Part shown: one piece after another, positions 54,045 to 64,000 of the stretch
Position numbering within the stretch: the first letter of the stretch is position 1
Layout: the number at the start of each line of letters is the position of its first letter
Assembly: GCA_032164245.1 (NCBI GenBank)
Contig: JAVMKO010000020.1
Span: forward strand, 8,769,206-8,833,205
From: Sternotherus odoratus
Lineage: Eukaryota; Chordata; Testudines; Kinosternidae
DNA: 64,000 nucleotides
Direction: 5' to 3'
Position numbers and translations under genes: made by a program
The notes under the pieces: model-generated
Databases searched by the model: none
Told to the model about the DNA's origin: nothing
Seen by the model: only the letters and a program-made list of their open reading frames with translations

Positions 54045-55920
54045 AAGCTCCATATTTTTTTGCCCCTATCCCACAGCTATCTCACTAGTATTTTTCCAGA
54101 CTTCCAGTGTGTTAGGACGTGGACATGTCTTTATTACTGAATAGGCTGCCATTCTGGCAAAACACCTGTGTGTTGCGATCCTGTCAGAGGAGGAGAATTA
54201 TGTTAGATCAAGCCACATGTGTGCTTCTTGATGGAGGGCCTCTACAGAGCCCCTAAATGTTGCATGGGGTAGCATCTGTGAATCAGTAGATGGCATTCCC
54301 TCTTCAAAGTCAAGTATTGAAATAATGGCCCAGCATGATATTAAGAGGCACCATTCTGCCAGATGCATCCTCTCAAGGGAGACATCATTGAAGACTCTAA
54401 GGTACTTTCAGCAAAAAAAGGCATCTGTTAGCCATGGTATCCTGCTCAGACTTGGTGGTCCTGACTATCAAAAATTCCTGAAATTTCCATAAGAATATGG
54501 TCATCTTCACTTCCTGTCCTAAAGTGTCATATAATTTCTGTGCACAGTTGAGTATCTGCTTTGCTTCATGCCAGAAATGGTTGCATTTCAGCATTTCCTG
54601 TATCGTTTGTGTATCTTTTTGAGTTGAGAAAGCACTTTAGGATTATAGCTTATCAGAAAATGGATTTCCCGTCCTGTGAAAAATATTGAGATTTCAAAAA
54701 ACAACAACCTTTTGTATTGAGTGAAATCAATATGATTTTGCAAAAAAAAAAAAAAATGAGTTTAAGAGACACAGAATTTTCACATAGAAAACTGTTTTGA
54801 CAAACATTGTCCAATCAGCTCTAATTATCATCATCATTCATTTATGGTAACTAGATGCTTTCTAGACATGCAGTAAGGGTTAGTGCCTGACCAAGGAGTT
54901 CATGATACCATATATGCATGAGAGTTAATGCAAAATAAATAAATAAATAAAATTACACACCTCAAAGACTGATCTCTCAGTATGATATGGAGTACAAGCT
55001 TGATATGGTTTGAAAAATTCTAGTGGATGTTGGCTAAAAACCTCTGGTTAGGTTACAGGGACCATAAGCTATAAGGAAAAACACTGTGGTTTGCCTTGTA
55101 TAGAAGTAAAAGGAGGATGTTTCCCAATGTGGCTGAATTGCTTAACAGCATGGACATGGGGGAGCTAGCAAAACCAGAGGAATTAAAATCAGGTCCATCT
55201 GCTCGGAATTAGCTTGAGACTGATTGATTGTACTAAAGGAGAATGAGACTACAGATGGGGGAATTCCAGCCATTTGGAACATAGTCATCTTAATTAAATT
55301 CCATCTAAATATGCTATTTTATTGAAGCCAAAACATTTCATGGAGATGTATCTGTTTTGACAAAGTTTTCATCAGGACGAGGTGTTTGGTACAGAACTCT
55401 CTGATCACTTGTGACGTTTTGACACAATTCCATTTTGTGAATACCTTCAAAAAAGTTTGTTTTCATTCCAATGTGGAAAACAAATTTTGAAACCTCTAAT
55501 GTGGCCATGGAATGGAATTAGCATTTGGACACTTCTAGCGTGGATGTTCCAGGTCTTAAATTGTAAAAAGAATCACAAACTGATCTAGGTTTATGTGGAC
55601 ACTGGAAAACAGCAAACCCCTGTTGCCCCTGTTCTCCGGGCTAGTTCCCAGATCAGTGGGAAAACTAGAGACCTTAGATGTCTTCAGGGAGGCAAGTTTG
55701 GAGATTTTGGGAGGTAGAAGAGAAGCAAGATCAGCCATCTCAGGGGTAACTGGGTGTTTTCACAGCTCTGCCTATGGTCATCAAACTTTCCCAAGCGAAA
55801 ATTCAAGAATATTTCACTTAGTTTCATTAGAACCCAAAATTTACCACTGCCTACAGTGGACAACAAAACAGGACCCAGAATAATTAACTGGGGTAATTGC
55901 AACTTCTGTGCTCTAGAGGG
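54045..55920. other. Spacer with AT-rich inverted-repeat scraps
   Basis: Two stretches (about 54640-54840 and 55300-55510) carry AAAATTTC/GTTTTGACA phrases of an AT-rich turtle-type element, ending CCAATCAGCTCT in the first. There is an A15 run at 54742-54756 and (AAAT)n at 54932-54952. No gene. Confidence 0.45.
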
Positions 55921-55924
55921 AGAG

Positions 55925-56065
55925 GTGATCTGAGTAAAGGACTTTAAGACCGGAAGTCCTGAGTTCTAATTCTGTCTCTTAACTTGAGCAGGTCACTCAA
56001 TCTCTCTATGCCTTAGTTTGTCCTGTGTAAAATATGGATCATTCATACTTGTCTTGCAGATGTGT
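55925..56065 (+). repeat. MIR-like SINE
   Basis: GGACTTTAAGACCGGAAGTC, CTGAGTTCTAATTCTGTCTC, GAGCAGGTCACTCAATCTCT and ATGCCTTAGTTTGTCCTG follow in order. Confidence 0.7.
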
Positions 56066-56202
56066 GGGTTGTTTTGCAAAAGGCTATCACATATGATCTA
56101 CAGTGTTTGGTCTCAGCCCCATTATCCATAGAATTATAAACCGGAGGCTTCTTTCTGGAATTCAGTCCTTGTTTAGAATGTAGTGTACCAGGCAAACTCT
56201 TA

Positions 56203-56507
56203 GCCCGGTCTACACTGGGGGTGGGAGTGGGGGATCGATCTAAGATATGCAACTTCAGCTATGAGTATAGCATAGTTGAAGTCGGTGTACTTAGATCGAC
56301 TTATCACGGCATCTTCACAGCACTGAGTCAACTGCTGACGCTCCCCCATCAACTCCGCTTGCGCCTCTTGCAGCGGTGGAGTACCAGAGTTGACGGGAAA
56401 GCGCTCAGGGATTGATTTATCGCATCTAGACTAGATGCGATAAATCAACTCCCGATATATCAATCACTGATCGATATACCGATCCGGCAGGTAATGTAGA
56501 CTTGTCC
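56203..56507. mobile_element. PIF/Harbinger-like element A
   Basis: Left end GCCCGGTCTACACTGGG and right end ATGTAGACTTGTCC are imperfect inverted repeats; TTA flanks both sides (56200-56202, 56508-56510), the three-base duplication expected for PIF/Harbinger. Near the middle, 56413-56450 is a perfect hairpin of about 18-base arms (TTGATTTATCGCATCTAG). Three copies share the GATTTATC, AGCTACGCTAT-type and CACCGCTG-type words. Non-coding. Confidence 0.8.
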
Positions 56508-56511
56508 TTAG

Positions 56512-58285
56512 TTTCTGATAGAAATATTGCATTAGCTACTAAAGTACATCTGGTGTTTCCTCCTCTTCAGAGCAGATCCCTATCCTTTCCCCCCATCTCT
56601 CTGAGCATCACCTTAATTCTGGGCCCCTCTGGTTACTGAAGGCTTGTGCTACAGATAGTAGAGGGGAAAAGGGGGAATCTCAAGGAGCGACTTGAGTTCA
56701 TTTTTGGCCTCTACACCACAAAATCCTTTATAGTTCAGCATTACTAATATAGTCTCCCACCTCTTCCCCCCCAAAAATGAAAAGAAAAATCAATGTATCA
56801 TAGTTAGCATCATCCAAAAGAAAAAAACAATATAGGGTTCATTATTAATACATAAAGCGATTGCATTTTTATTGCAAGTGAATAAGAAGAACCTGCAGGA
56901 ACCAAATAACTTTAAATGATACGATTGAAAGGAAAAGCTTTGGTTAATAATAAATATATTAACCAAACCACAAAATTGCTGCAACATGGTTTTTAACACC
57001 AGTTTAACATCTCGTGAGGTTGTTAAATCCAGGAAGAGAGTTTGGCCTTTGCCTAATACCCGCTGTCTTGTGTGTTGCTTTTGTAAAGAAGAACATTCTA
57101 AGAAAGTCACACTAGGTCATTAACATTCGCTTCTTGGGCAGATAAAGTAAATTAATATACCGCTTTTCTCATTAAATTCCTCTTCTCCTCCTTGCCACCC
57201 TCCTTGCTAAAATGAGTCAGAGTTTTTAAGACACAGTAGGATGGTAGTAAAATTAGCACCAGGTTCAATAATACTGTGCTGCAGGATAAAAGAACCACAA
57301 TTATCATTAGTTTTTCTCCTGAGCTTAAGTTGCTCCAGCATCGACAACAAAGAATTGACTTGCTCTCCCACCTGCCACATTTGCACCATTTTGGGTTGCT
57401 AAATCAAACAGGAAAAACAAGAAAACCCTTCTGCCTCTATTTTTCTACTTTTCCGGATTGATCTCCCTCTTATTAGCCCCCGGGACACTACGTCTCCATG
57501 CTGCAATAACTGGTCTTAACTCAGAGTTCTCACATGGACACAGTACATTCTGTTTAGAGCCATGGCAAATTTTTGTAACAAAATCCGAAAGCACGGGTTG
57601 ATTTTCTTGAAGCTTATGAGCTGGATCCAGTTCGTGGTTTTTGCATAGAAAACTTAAAAGGCAAACAAAACTAAAAGACTGGGGTTTGGTGGGTTTTTCA
57701 AGTAGAACCTTATCCCAAGCCACAAAGTTCAGAGGACATCTGGATCCAACTCACTTCCCAAAAGTTTGTGGATGTTCAGATATTGGGTTTTGGTTCAGGC
57801 TCATTTTTCAGTATAAAGAGAGCTTTAAAACCCCACATCCCCGGCAAAAAAGTAGTACACACAGACATCTCGCAAATCAAAGGCCCCGATCCTATGACAG
57901 GTTGAACACACTCAACTCTTATTGCAGTCTAATAGCAAGGTGATAGCTACATTAGAACTTCACAGGTGTAGGCCTCCCAAATTGCTTGAGCTTTGCAAAC
58001 TCTCGGGAGCAGGGATTTTCAAAGTGTTTCTGCCCTAACATCCTGGTGTGGCGGCTGAGACCATAATGAGCGATGTGACAGCAAATGTGCAGCTGGTGGT
58101 TTGAAAGAAAACAGCTTCCACAGAAGAGATTGAGGGAGCCCCACGTCTGACTATCCAATAGTTCAGTGCTTAGGGCACTGTCCTAAAAGATAGGAAACCC
58201 CTATTCAAATCTTTTCTCCTGCTCCTCCTGCGTTTCTTGCGCTAAGGCCATTTGACTCTCGGAGGCGGTCCCCAGTTGTGGATCG
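56512..58285. other. Spacer with weak repeat scraps
   Basis: Near 57720-57800 GGACATCTGGATCCAACTC and GGATGTTCAGATATTGGG resemble a turtle-type inverted-repeat family. The rest is unassigned; the 106-codon frame at 56790-57110 has no domain. Confidence 0.4.
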
Positions 58286-58289
58286 CAAG

Positions 58290-58455
58290 CAGAGATAGGT
58301 GCCTGCCTGTAATCCAGACTTTGGCACCTAAATCCCTGAGCGGGATGATGTTTAGGACACACATCTTTTGTTGGCATCTTCCACTGGCTAGCTCAGACAG
58401 CTCCCTGCCTAGCATGCTGGCTTTTCTGGATCCCGTTGGTAGGTGCCTATCTTTC
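58290..58455. mobile_element. ~165-bp inverted-repeat element (AGATAGGTGCC ends)
   Basis: Left AGATAGGTGCCTGCCTG and right GTTGGTAGGTGCCTATCT are inverted; TTTGGCACCTAAATCCCTGA and GGATCCCGTTGG are inner words. Superfamily not settled. Confidence 0.5.
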
Positions 58456-58480
58456 CCCATACATTGCATAGGGAATCTAA

Positions 58481-58704
58481 GGGCAGGTCTACACTACCCG
58501 TCAGATCGTTGTGTAGAGATTGATCTTTCGGGGATCGATTTATCACGTCTCATCTAGACGCGATAAATCAATCCCCAAGCGCTCTCCCATCGACTCCAGA
58601 ACTCCACTGCACTGACAAGCAGTCGACTTCAGCTACGCTATTTATGTGGCTGAAGTTGCGTATGTTAGGTCGATTCCCCCCCCCCCCCCAGTGTAGACCA
58701 GGGC
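58481..58704. mobile_element. PIF/Harbinger-like element B
   Basis: Left GGGCAGGTCTACACTACC and right GTGTAGACCAGGGC are inverted, with TAA on both sides (58478-58480, 58705-58707). It carries ATCGATTTATCACGTCTC facing TAGACGCGATAAATCAAT as element A does. A C-run interrupts the right arm near 58677-58690. Confidence 0.85.
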
Positions 58705-58707
58705 TAA

Positions 58708-59530
58708 GTACCTAATGCTGGGTTTGTGGATCCCATTGTTGTTCCAGCTGCGCTGATTCAGTGGTTTAAATGTAGACCTGCTCTCACTGTCACCACACCA
58801 AAGTCCTCTGTGGACTGTAGATCCTGATTCCCCTTTGCCAGACATCTTGTATAGCAGCTTAATCCCCTGTGCAGAGTCAGTGTCAAACAATCATATGGTA
58901 GAATTTTACTGCAGCCACTTTGCACTGGCATTGCACAGCTGTAAATGACTACACAAAGAGAATCAGATCCCTAGCCCGCTGCTCTTACCACAAGGCACTC
59001 AGTACCCACTAGGCAATTCCCATTCGTTATCACTGTGAGTGGAAGACTCTGGGTTTTTTTTTTTTTTTATGTTTCTAATTGGCATTTAACATGTGGCCTG
59101 AACTTACAAGAGTTACTCCTTAGTAAGAATCACTTGAGCAGCTAACCGTTAATTAATCAGCCACTCCTCCATTGACAGAATGAGAGAGAGCCAGCTATTT
59201 GTGGTTCTGGTTGGGTCCAGGGAGTGATAAATAGCACACTACATCATTCCTTCTTTATGAAATAAATCGTGCTTTTCCACTGTAACAAACAGCCCATTTC
59301 TTTCCACTCCACTATAGCACCGGTAATATGCAATTTCAAATTTAAATAGCTTTGTAATCCACGAGACAATGGACATTGTTAGGAATAAATCGTGTTCTCT
59401 TGGACTTCCATTTGTTGGCACAGAAGGATAATGTAGCACATTTAACCAGACACTTTGGTGTACAAGTTGGCCTTCCCGGTGGTATTTGTTTTTCGAGCTG
59501 ATTAGTAGTACTTCATTCAAAGTGGCACAG
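58708..59530. other. Spacer without recognised content
   Basis: T-run at 59054-59068. The 120-codon minus-strand frame at 59239-59601 partly covers PLE sequence and shows no domain. Otherwise nothing named. Confidence 0.5.
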
Positions 59531-59536
59531 GAATAT

Positions 59537-59732
59537 GAGAGAGACAAGGTAGGTGAGATAACATCTTTTATCTGATCAACTTCTTTCAGTGAAAGAGACA
59601 AGCTTTTGAGCTACACAGAACTCTTCTTTCTTTCACTGACAGACATTGGTCCAATAAAAGATAACATCTCAGCCATCTTGTCTCTCTCGTATCCTGGCAC
59701 TGACAGGGCTGCAGCAACATTGCAAACAATAA
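59537..59732. mobile_element. Fold-back Penelope-like element, second subfamily
   Basis: An 8-bp repeat AGGAATAT lies at 59529-59536 and 59733-59740. Arms 59537-59580 and 59646-59689 are inverted: left GAGAGAGACAAGGTAGGTGA with right ATCTTGTCTCTCTC. Both hold the PLE words CCAATAAAAGATAACATCTC and complement. Between them is CAAGCTTTTGAGCTACACAG, whose minus strand resembles the GAGCTC...GAAAGCTTG hammerhead-like part. The right end AGGGCTGCAGCAACATTG is the 3' terminus. Confidence 0.75.
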
Positions 59733-59740
59733 AGGAATAT

Positions 59741-60555
59741 AAGAAATCTATTAGAGCTTCCAGGCCTCTGTAAAGTCGTCCCTGACAAGGACACTGTATA
59801 GTGTCTTAGCCTGTTCTAGTGTTCTGTTCTGCTGGTTTTTAAACCACTTTCTATTCCATATGACTTTCCAAAACAGACACCGATAAGCCCCAATTTCAAA
59901 CCCTGGCATCTTACAAATCACCTCAGACTTAAGCACGTACATGTCAGTTTGAGATGCTGGTTTATATGCCCAAATGTGGGATCTGGACATTCACTGCTTT
60001 GCAAAATAGACCCAGTGTATTTTACTGCTATTTGCTTGAATTGCAAATAAACTTTAAACAGCAAAATACTTCAGGGCCCAAACTGGTTCTATTTGTATCT
60101 TATAGAATGACAAGAACATTAACAAAGATCCAGTTACTAACACCTTCAAAGTTTAGATGTGTTTGGATTCAGGGTTTTGTTTTAATCTGTTATAGAAATA
60201 GGGAACAAATGTAACATTTGGAAGTGGAGTTGGCATTTTTACAGCTGAGTACTCGTTAGTATAAGTATCTCCATGCGGCCAACCCATAATATTTTAAAAA
60301 GGTTTGAGCTGAGTCCAGTTCTAGAAATGGGTGAAGGTTGAAGAAGAAATCTCCCCCCCCCCCTTCTGAACATTGTTTGCTCCTTCATAATGTAAACTAC
60401 TTTGTTTATTGGAGTGTTTTGCAACAGATGCATTTAAATATCCAATATGCAGAGATGTAGATAAAATATGCACCCAGGCCAAAGAAAAGATTCTAGGCAC
60501 CACGCTTCTAGTAATTTACCTCTCCTTCTGGCATCTGCGAAACGGAAGCTAGAAA
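59741..60555. other. Spacer with C-run
   Basis: C-run at about 60351-60362. No gene; several overlapping 60-80-codon frames with no domain. Confidence 0.5.
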
Positions 60556-60559
60556 TGAA

Positions 60560-61310
60560 TAGCATCCTGTGATGAATGTGGAAATTTTAGTAATATTTTT
60601 ATGATTCAGGTATGCCTCAGTTTCCCAGCGTATGTTAAATTGCTATGAATGAGGGTAAAGGGAAAGGCCAAGGTGTTTGATTCACATAGCCACCTGATTG
60701 GAGACCAGCACTGAACTGACCAGAGCCTATGCATGTGACTGGAAGAGCCAGAAGAGACAGTGGAAACCCAGATGGCTGAAGGTTATCACCTGCAGAGGCA
60801 GCTAAACATGTGACCATAGTATGGTGAAGAGGTGTGAAGTGTCTGTGGTAAAAGCCGGACTCACGGAGGCACAGCAGCTCCCTCCTGGGACTAAGAGAGA
60901 AAGAACTAGAGCCAAGAGAGATTCTACAGCAGCTTGGATTGGTGGAACCCTGGCCTTGGCCACTCTGAAGTCTCTAAACCTCTGGCTTCTCTACGCTACC
61001 CAAAGGACTTCTTGATGCTGCATTTCAGTTGGCTAATAAATCCTACTCTGTTTAGGAAAGTCTGCATGGAGTCACTGCAGATACTTGCGAACATGCATTG
61101 ATCCCTGAAGGGGATAAAGTCTCTGAACGGGAGTCGGTGTCATTCAGACTCCCTGGATAGAGCTCATGGTGAAAAACAAGAATGGTGGAGCCCAAAGGCT
61201 AAGCCTTGGAGGTGTTGAGGCCATATGGCATAGCCTTGTAGAAGAGAGTGACCCCTTGGGAGACCATCGGTGGTCCGGAACATACCACAGATCCGGTAAA
61301 TCCATGCCCC
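60560..61310 (+). repeat. LTR-like or unclassified interspersed repeat
   Basis: The tract has a consistent non-random layout: TATGCCTCAGTTTCCCAGCG early, GTGACTGGAAGAGCCAGAAG in the middle, then GTTGGCTAATAAATCCTACT (an AATAAA signal) and a tail with GGTGGAGCCCAAAGGCTAAG. I recall similar turtle repeats with a TAATAAA followed by CTGGCTGAGAGTCA-type sequence, but I cannot define TG/CA ends or a target duplication. Confidence 0.35.
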
Positions 61311-61462
61311 ACCATAGGTATTGCACCCTGCAGAATTAAGCTATGGGCTCCAGCTGCAAACTGAGGCTTCATATCTGGACTTCAAAGCTGGAGTTGGGTT
61401 TCAGCCCATAATATTTATATTGGAGCCAGGTTTATCTGCTGAACAACCCCCATTCTGAACTC

Positions 61463-61560
61463 CCATAGAGCTTAAGTCCAGAAGGGAGCATTAGTTGGAC
61501 CTCCTCAGTACCACAGGCCATCCATTTTCACTCAGAAACTCACGCATTAAGTCCAGGCAC
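61463..61560 (-). mobile_element. CR1-type LINE 3' fragment
   Basis: CATAGAGCTTAAGTCCAGAA, GGGAGCATTAGTTGGACCTC and AGTACCACAGGCCATCC are the reverse complement of the CR1-type end (consensus 'ggcCAGAAGGGAcca...gacctcctg...cacaggcca'). Confidence 0.65.
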
Positions 61561-61900
61561 TTTGGTTAGACTAAAACATTTCAGGGCTTAGGCGACTGAA
61601 CTGTGTGTCGCAGGGAGAGAACAGGAGAGACCGAGGGAATTGATGAGATGAGATACACCCACACAACCCGAGCAGAGAGCCAGGTCCCATGTATGGAGGA
61701 AGATGGAGAAAAACCCCAAAAGTCACAGCCAATCTGATGTAATGAGAATGTTTGTGGGTGTCAGATCTGCAGGCTTTGATTCAGTTCCATTTGTATTCTT
61801 ATTTTCTCAGACATAAAGGGACCAGGACGAAAAGCTGCCGTAGTTATCTGCGCATTAGAGCTGGCTAAGGCTGCTCGAGATCACTCCCATGTTTTCATTT
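61561..61900. other. Spacer without recognised content
   Basis: Nothing named. Confidence 0.45.
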
Positions 61901-61905
61901 TCTTT

Positions 61906-62192
61906 GGGTACGTCTACACTACTCGCCAATCCAGCAGATACTGATCGATCGTTCGGGGATCGATTTATCATGTCTAGTGTAGACAGAATAAATCGATCCC
62001 CAAGCACTCTGCCCGTCGGCTCCAGTACTCCACCAGCAGAAGTGAAGTTGACGGAGGAGCTGCAGCAGTCAACTTGCCACCATTAGGATGCCCAGGTAAG
62101 TGCACCTAAGATACGTTGACTTCAGCTACGCTATTCACATAGCTGAAGTTGCTTATCTTAGATCGACACCCATCCCCAGTGTAGACCTGGCC
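61906..62192. mobile_element. PIF/Harbinger-like element C
   Basis: Left GGGTACGTCTACACTACTCG and right CAGTGTAGACCTGGCC are inverted; TTT flanks both sides. Internal GGATCGATTTATCATGTCTA and AGACAGAATAAATCGATCCC form a hairpin as in A and B. AGCTACGCTATTCACATAGC is the inner palindromic word near the right end. Confidence 0.8.
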
Positions 62193-62194
62193 TT

Positions 62195-62760
62195 TGTCAC
62201 ACTTACAATGGTACCAATTATCTACTGAAATAAGGAGACCATTTCTGCTTTACAAGCCTCCTTGGGAAGAAATACTCCGAGCTTAGGAAAAATACACAGC
62301 ACTGTTGCATTCAAGACCCGGCTGATGTCAAAACATTTTGCCTTTGCAAATCTAATTAGTTGTTTTTGCCGACTGAGGTTTTTAAGCAGAGTAGTTAAAT
62401 ATCATTCAGTCAGGAATGTTGGTTATTTGTTTTGGTTTTCATGAAATGTTAATTTGCAGTAAATTGTATTATACAATCATAAGAATCTGGCTCTGAGGAA
62501 GGGAATTACTGATGTGTGTATTTGAGTAATAATGTCCAGAGAGCCAGAACACCGAAGAAGAGGAATACATTGCTAAAATACGACAATGACAACCCGTTTG
62601 TTGTTTGTTGGAGCAATGACAACCCGTTTGTTTTAAGAGTGTGAAAATGCACATCAAGCCTGCCTCGAATCCCTGCAGTCATAAGTTTGTCACTGAAATG
62701 TAAATCACATACATGGTTTCGATAAGCAGAGTTAATAGCAGTGAATTAGTGGAAGGAAAA
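62195..62760. other. Spacer with a 30-bp tandem duplication
   Basis: The 19-mer CAATGACAACCCGTTTGTT occurs at 62584-62602 and again at 62614-62632, a tandem duplication with a 30-base period. Otherwise unremarkable. Confidence 0.85.
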
Positions 62761-62767
62761 CAAGAAT

Positions 62768-63238
62768 GACATATTGGAGAGTCTAGAGAAGGGCAACAAA
62801 AATGATTAGGGGGCTGGGGCACATGACTGATGAGGAGAGTCTGAGGGAACTGGGATTATTTAGTCTGCAGAAGAGAAGAGTGGGGGGGGGGAGGAATTGA
62901 TAGTAGCCTTCAACTACCCAAAGCAGGGTTCCAAAGAGGATGGAGCTTGGCTGTTCTCAGTGGTACCAGATGACAGAACAAGAAGTAATGGTCTCAAGTT
63001 GCAGTGCAGGAGGTCTAGGTTGGATATTAGGAAACACTATTTCACTAGGAGAGTGGTGAAACACTGGAATGGGTTACCTAGGGAGGTGGTGGAATCTCCA
63101 TCCTTAGAGGTTTTGAAGGCCCGACTTGACAAAACCCCGGCTGGGATGATTTAATTGGTGTTGGTCCTGCTTTGAGCAGGGGATTGAACTAAATGACCTC
63201 CTGAGGTCTCTTCCAACCTTAATATTGTATGATTCTAA
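62768..63238 (+). mobile_element. CR1 LINE, 470-bp 3' portion
   Basis: GGGCAACAAAAATGATTAGG marks the ORF2 thumb region and the copy runs to the terminus (GGTGTTGGTCCTGCTTTGAG, CAGGGGATTGAACTAAATGA, CCTGAGGTCTCTTCCAACCT). It is among the least decayed LINE copies here. The end ATTGTATGATTCT is the CR1 terminal short-repeat type. Confidence 0.93.
62897..63154 (+). pseudogene. CR1 ORF2 C-terminal fragment with open frame
   Basis: About 85 residues stay open: LDIRKHYFTRRVVKHWNGL, then PREVVESPSLEVLKARLDKT. This is the conserved CR1 ORF2 C-terminus (family pattern RVVKxWNxLPREVVESPSLEVFKxRLD). The upstream G10 run (62882-62891) breaks the frame before it, and no start codon is meaningful. No protein is expected, but the open frame suggests a relatively young copy. 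Confidence 0.85.
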
Positions 63239-63239
63239 G

Positions 63240-63384
63240 AAACCAGCTTAAAAACAGAACTGACCCGATGAGTCTGTAACAGCCCTAGGAGTCTGGAAGT
63301 TGTTGATTCATTCTGTGTAGTGCCATTTGGGATTTGAGATCCTTACATGAAAGAGCTTACAGAAGTGAAACGAGTACAGAACAA
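63240..63384. other. Spacer without recognised content
   Basis: Nothing named. Confidence 0.4.
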
Positions 63385-63560
63385 TTATTTAGTATTTGTA
63401 TCCTAGCGATACCTGCATATCCTAATCAGCACCGGACTTGCTGTATAGAAATGAAGTAAAAAGGCAGCTGCTACTCCATATCACTCAGCTTATGACAAAA
63501 CACAACAGGTGGATGAAGGAGGAATGTCAGAAGAAAGAAGCAACCTTTGCCCAAGTAGTC
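63385..63560 (+). repeat. Ancient amniote interspersed repeat, decayed
   Basis: ATTTAGTATTTGTATCCTAG opens it; ACACAACAGGTGGATGAAGG follows, matching the order of the family at 41.6 and 45.7 kb with strong decay. Confidence 0.4.
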
Positions 63561-64000
63561 AAGCCATAATAATCATTGAGAGGACTTTGTTGGCAGCACA
63601 GCATTGAATCTGAAGGAGGATGACACAATGTCTTCAGAGAAATTTTTTAAGGGGTGGAAGTGGGTTTTTGATGTAAAAATCTCCATAAACCTGCTTTAAG
63701 TTTGTGTTGTCTAGTGGTTAGAGCAGGAGCCTGGGAACTGCGCGTATTCCCCCTGCATAATACCATCTCTGCTTGGAGATCCTTGGTGCTCTAAAAGTGC
63801 AAATCCCCATGAAATCCCAGTGAAAACTGGCTAGTAGTTTAGAGCAGAGAGCTGGGAGTGGGCTTGCTGGGTTGTGGGCGCTAGAAAAGTACAGAAGATT
63901 AGAACGATGAAATAGAGAAAAACACGCCAGGGCTCTCTTTAAAAAAGGAAAACAGTTCTGTGACTTCCTCTTGATCTGTGCCACAGAGTGGGGTGGGCGG
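63561..64000. other. Spacer with one tRNA-like SINE head
   Basis: TTGTCTAGTGGTTAGAGCAG at 63708-63727 followed by GAGCCTGGGAACTG is a SINE head with A box. The B box and acceptor pairing are missing, so this is not a tRNA gene. Confidence 0.5.

Noticed and set aside
59239..59601. 120-codon minus-strand frame
   Set aside because: It runs partly through a Penelope-like fold-back end and has no recognisable domain.
63705..63745. tRNA gene
   Set aside because: Only an A-box-like head (TCTAGTGGTTAGAGC) is present; no acceptor stem or anticodon arm forms and the text continues as unrelated sequence. It is a SINE head.

Overview
The window looks like non-coding nuclear DNA from a sauropsid vertebrate, most probably a turtle. 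The reasons are the dense load of CR1 LINE fragments, MIR-like SINEs, 120-bp hAT-type palindromic elements, PIF/Harbinger-like elements ending in a shared GGTCTACAC-type terminus, and Penelope-like (PLE) fragments with hammerhead-like motifs. I recognise this mix mainly from chelonian genomes; a crocodilian is the main alternative. I found no host protein-coding exon, no functional tRNA or rRNA gene and no CpG island. The open frames are short, uniformly scattered and mostly chance. The three frames with real homology belong to CR1 and one to a Helitron, so the window reads as intergenic desert or the inside of a very large intron.

Layout. 1-9 kb: two MIR-like SINEs (one interrupted by an inverted-repeat insert), a 1.3 kb hAT-type element with an exact 8-bp target duplication that itself contains a 618-bp Helitron, then a cluster at 8.1-8.8 kb of two small hAT elements and a truncated PLE. 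9-24 kb: SINEs, a deleted CR1 with a broken reverse transcriptase (15.3-16.3 kb), a fold-back PLE (14.7 kb) and mostly unremarkable spacer. 24-31 kb: CR1 3' ends, a G-rich 820-bp hAT-type element, and an 860-bp reverse-strand CR1 that retains reverse-transcriptase C-terminal sequence. 31-45 kb: sparse, mainly single-copy-looking sequence with a few CR1, SINE and palindromic elements; the longest repeat-poor stretch is about 37.1-41.6 kb. 45-52 kb: the richest block, with a PLE hairpin carrying two head-to-head hammerhead-like motifs, a solo retroviral LTR inside a CR1, a second PLE hairpin and two opposed 120-bp hAT elements. 52-64 kb: spacer, three PIF/Harbinger-like elements, a fold-back PLE, an LTR-like repeat and a CR1 that keeps an open C-terminal ORF2 frame.

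How the parts relate: there is no operon or pathway. The content is a layered record of insertions, and several layers can be ordered (Helitron after hAT; LTR after CR1; PLE after SINE) because target duplications are still readable. Family names come from memory of these repeats, not a database search; boundaries without a stated target duplication are approximate to about 10-30 bases.
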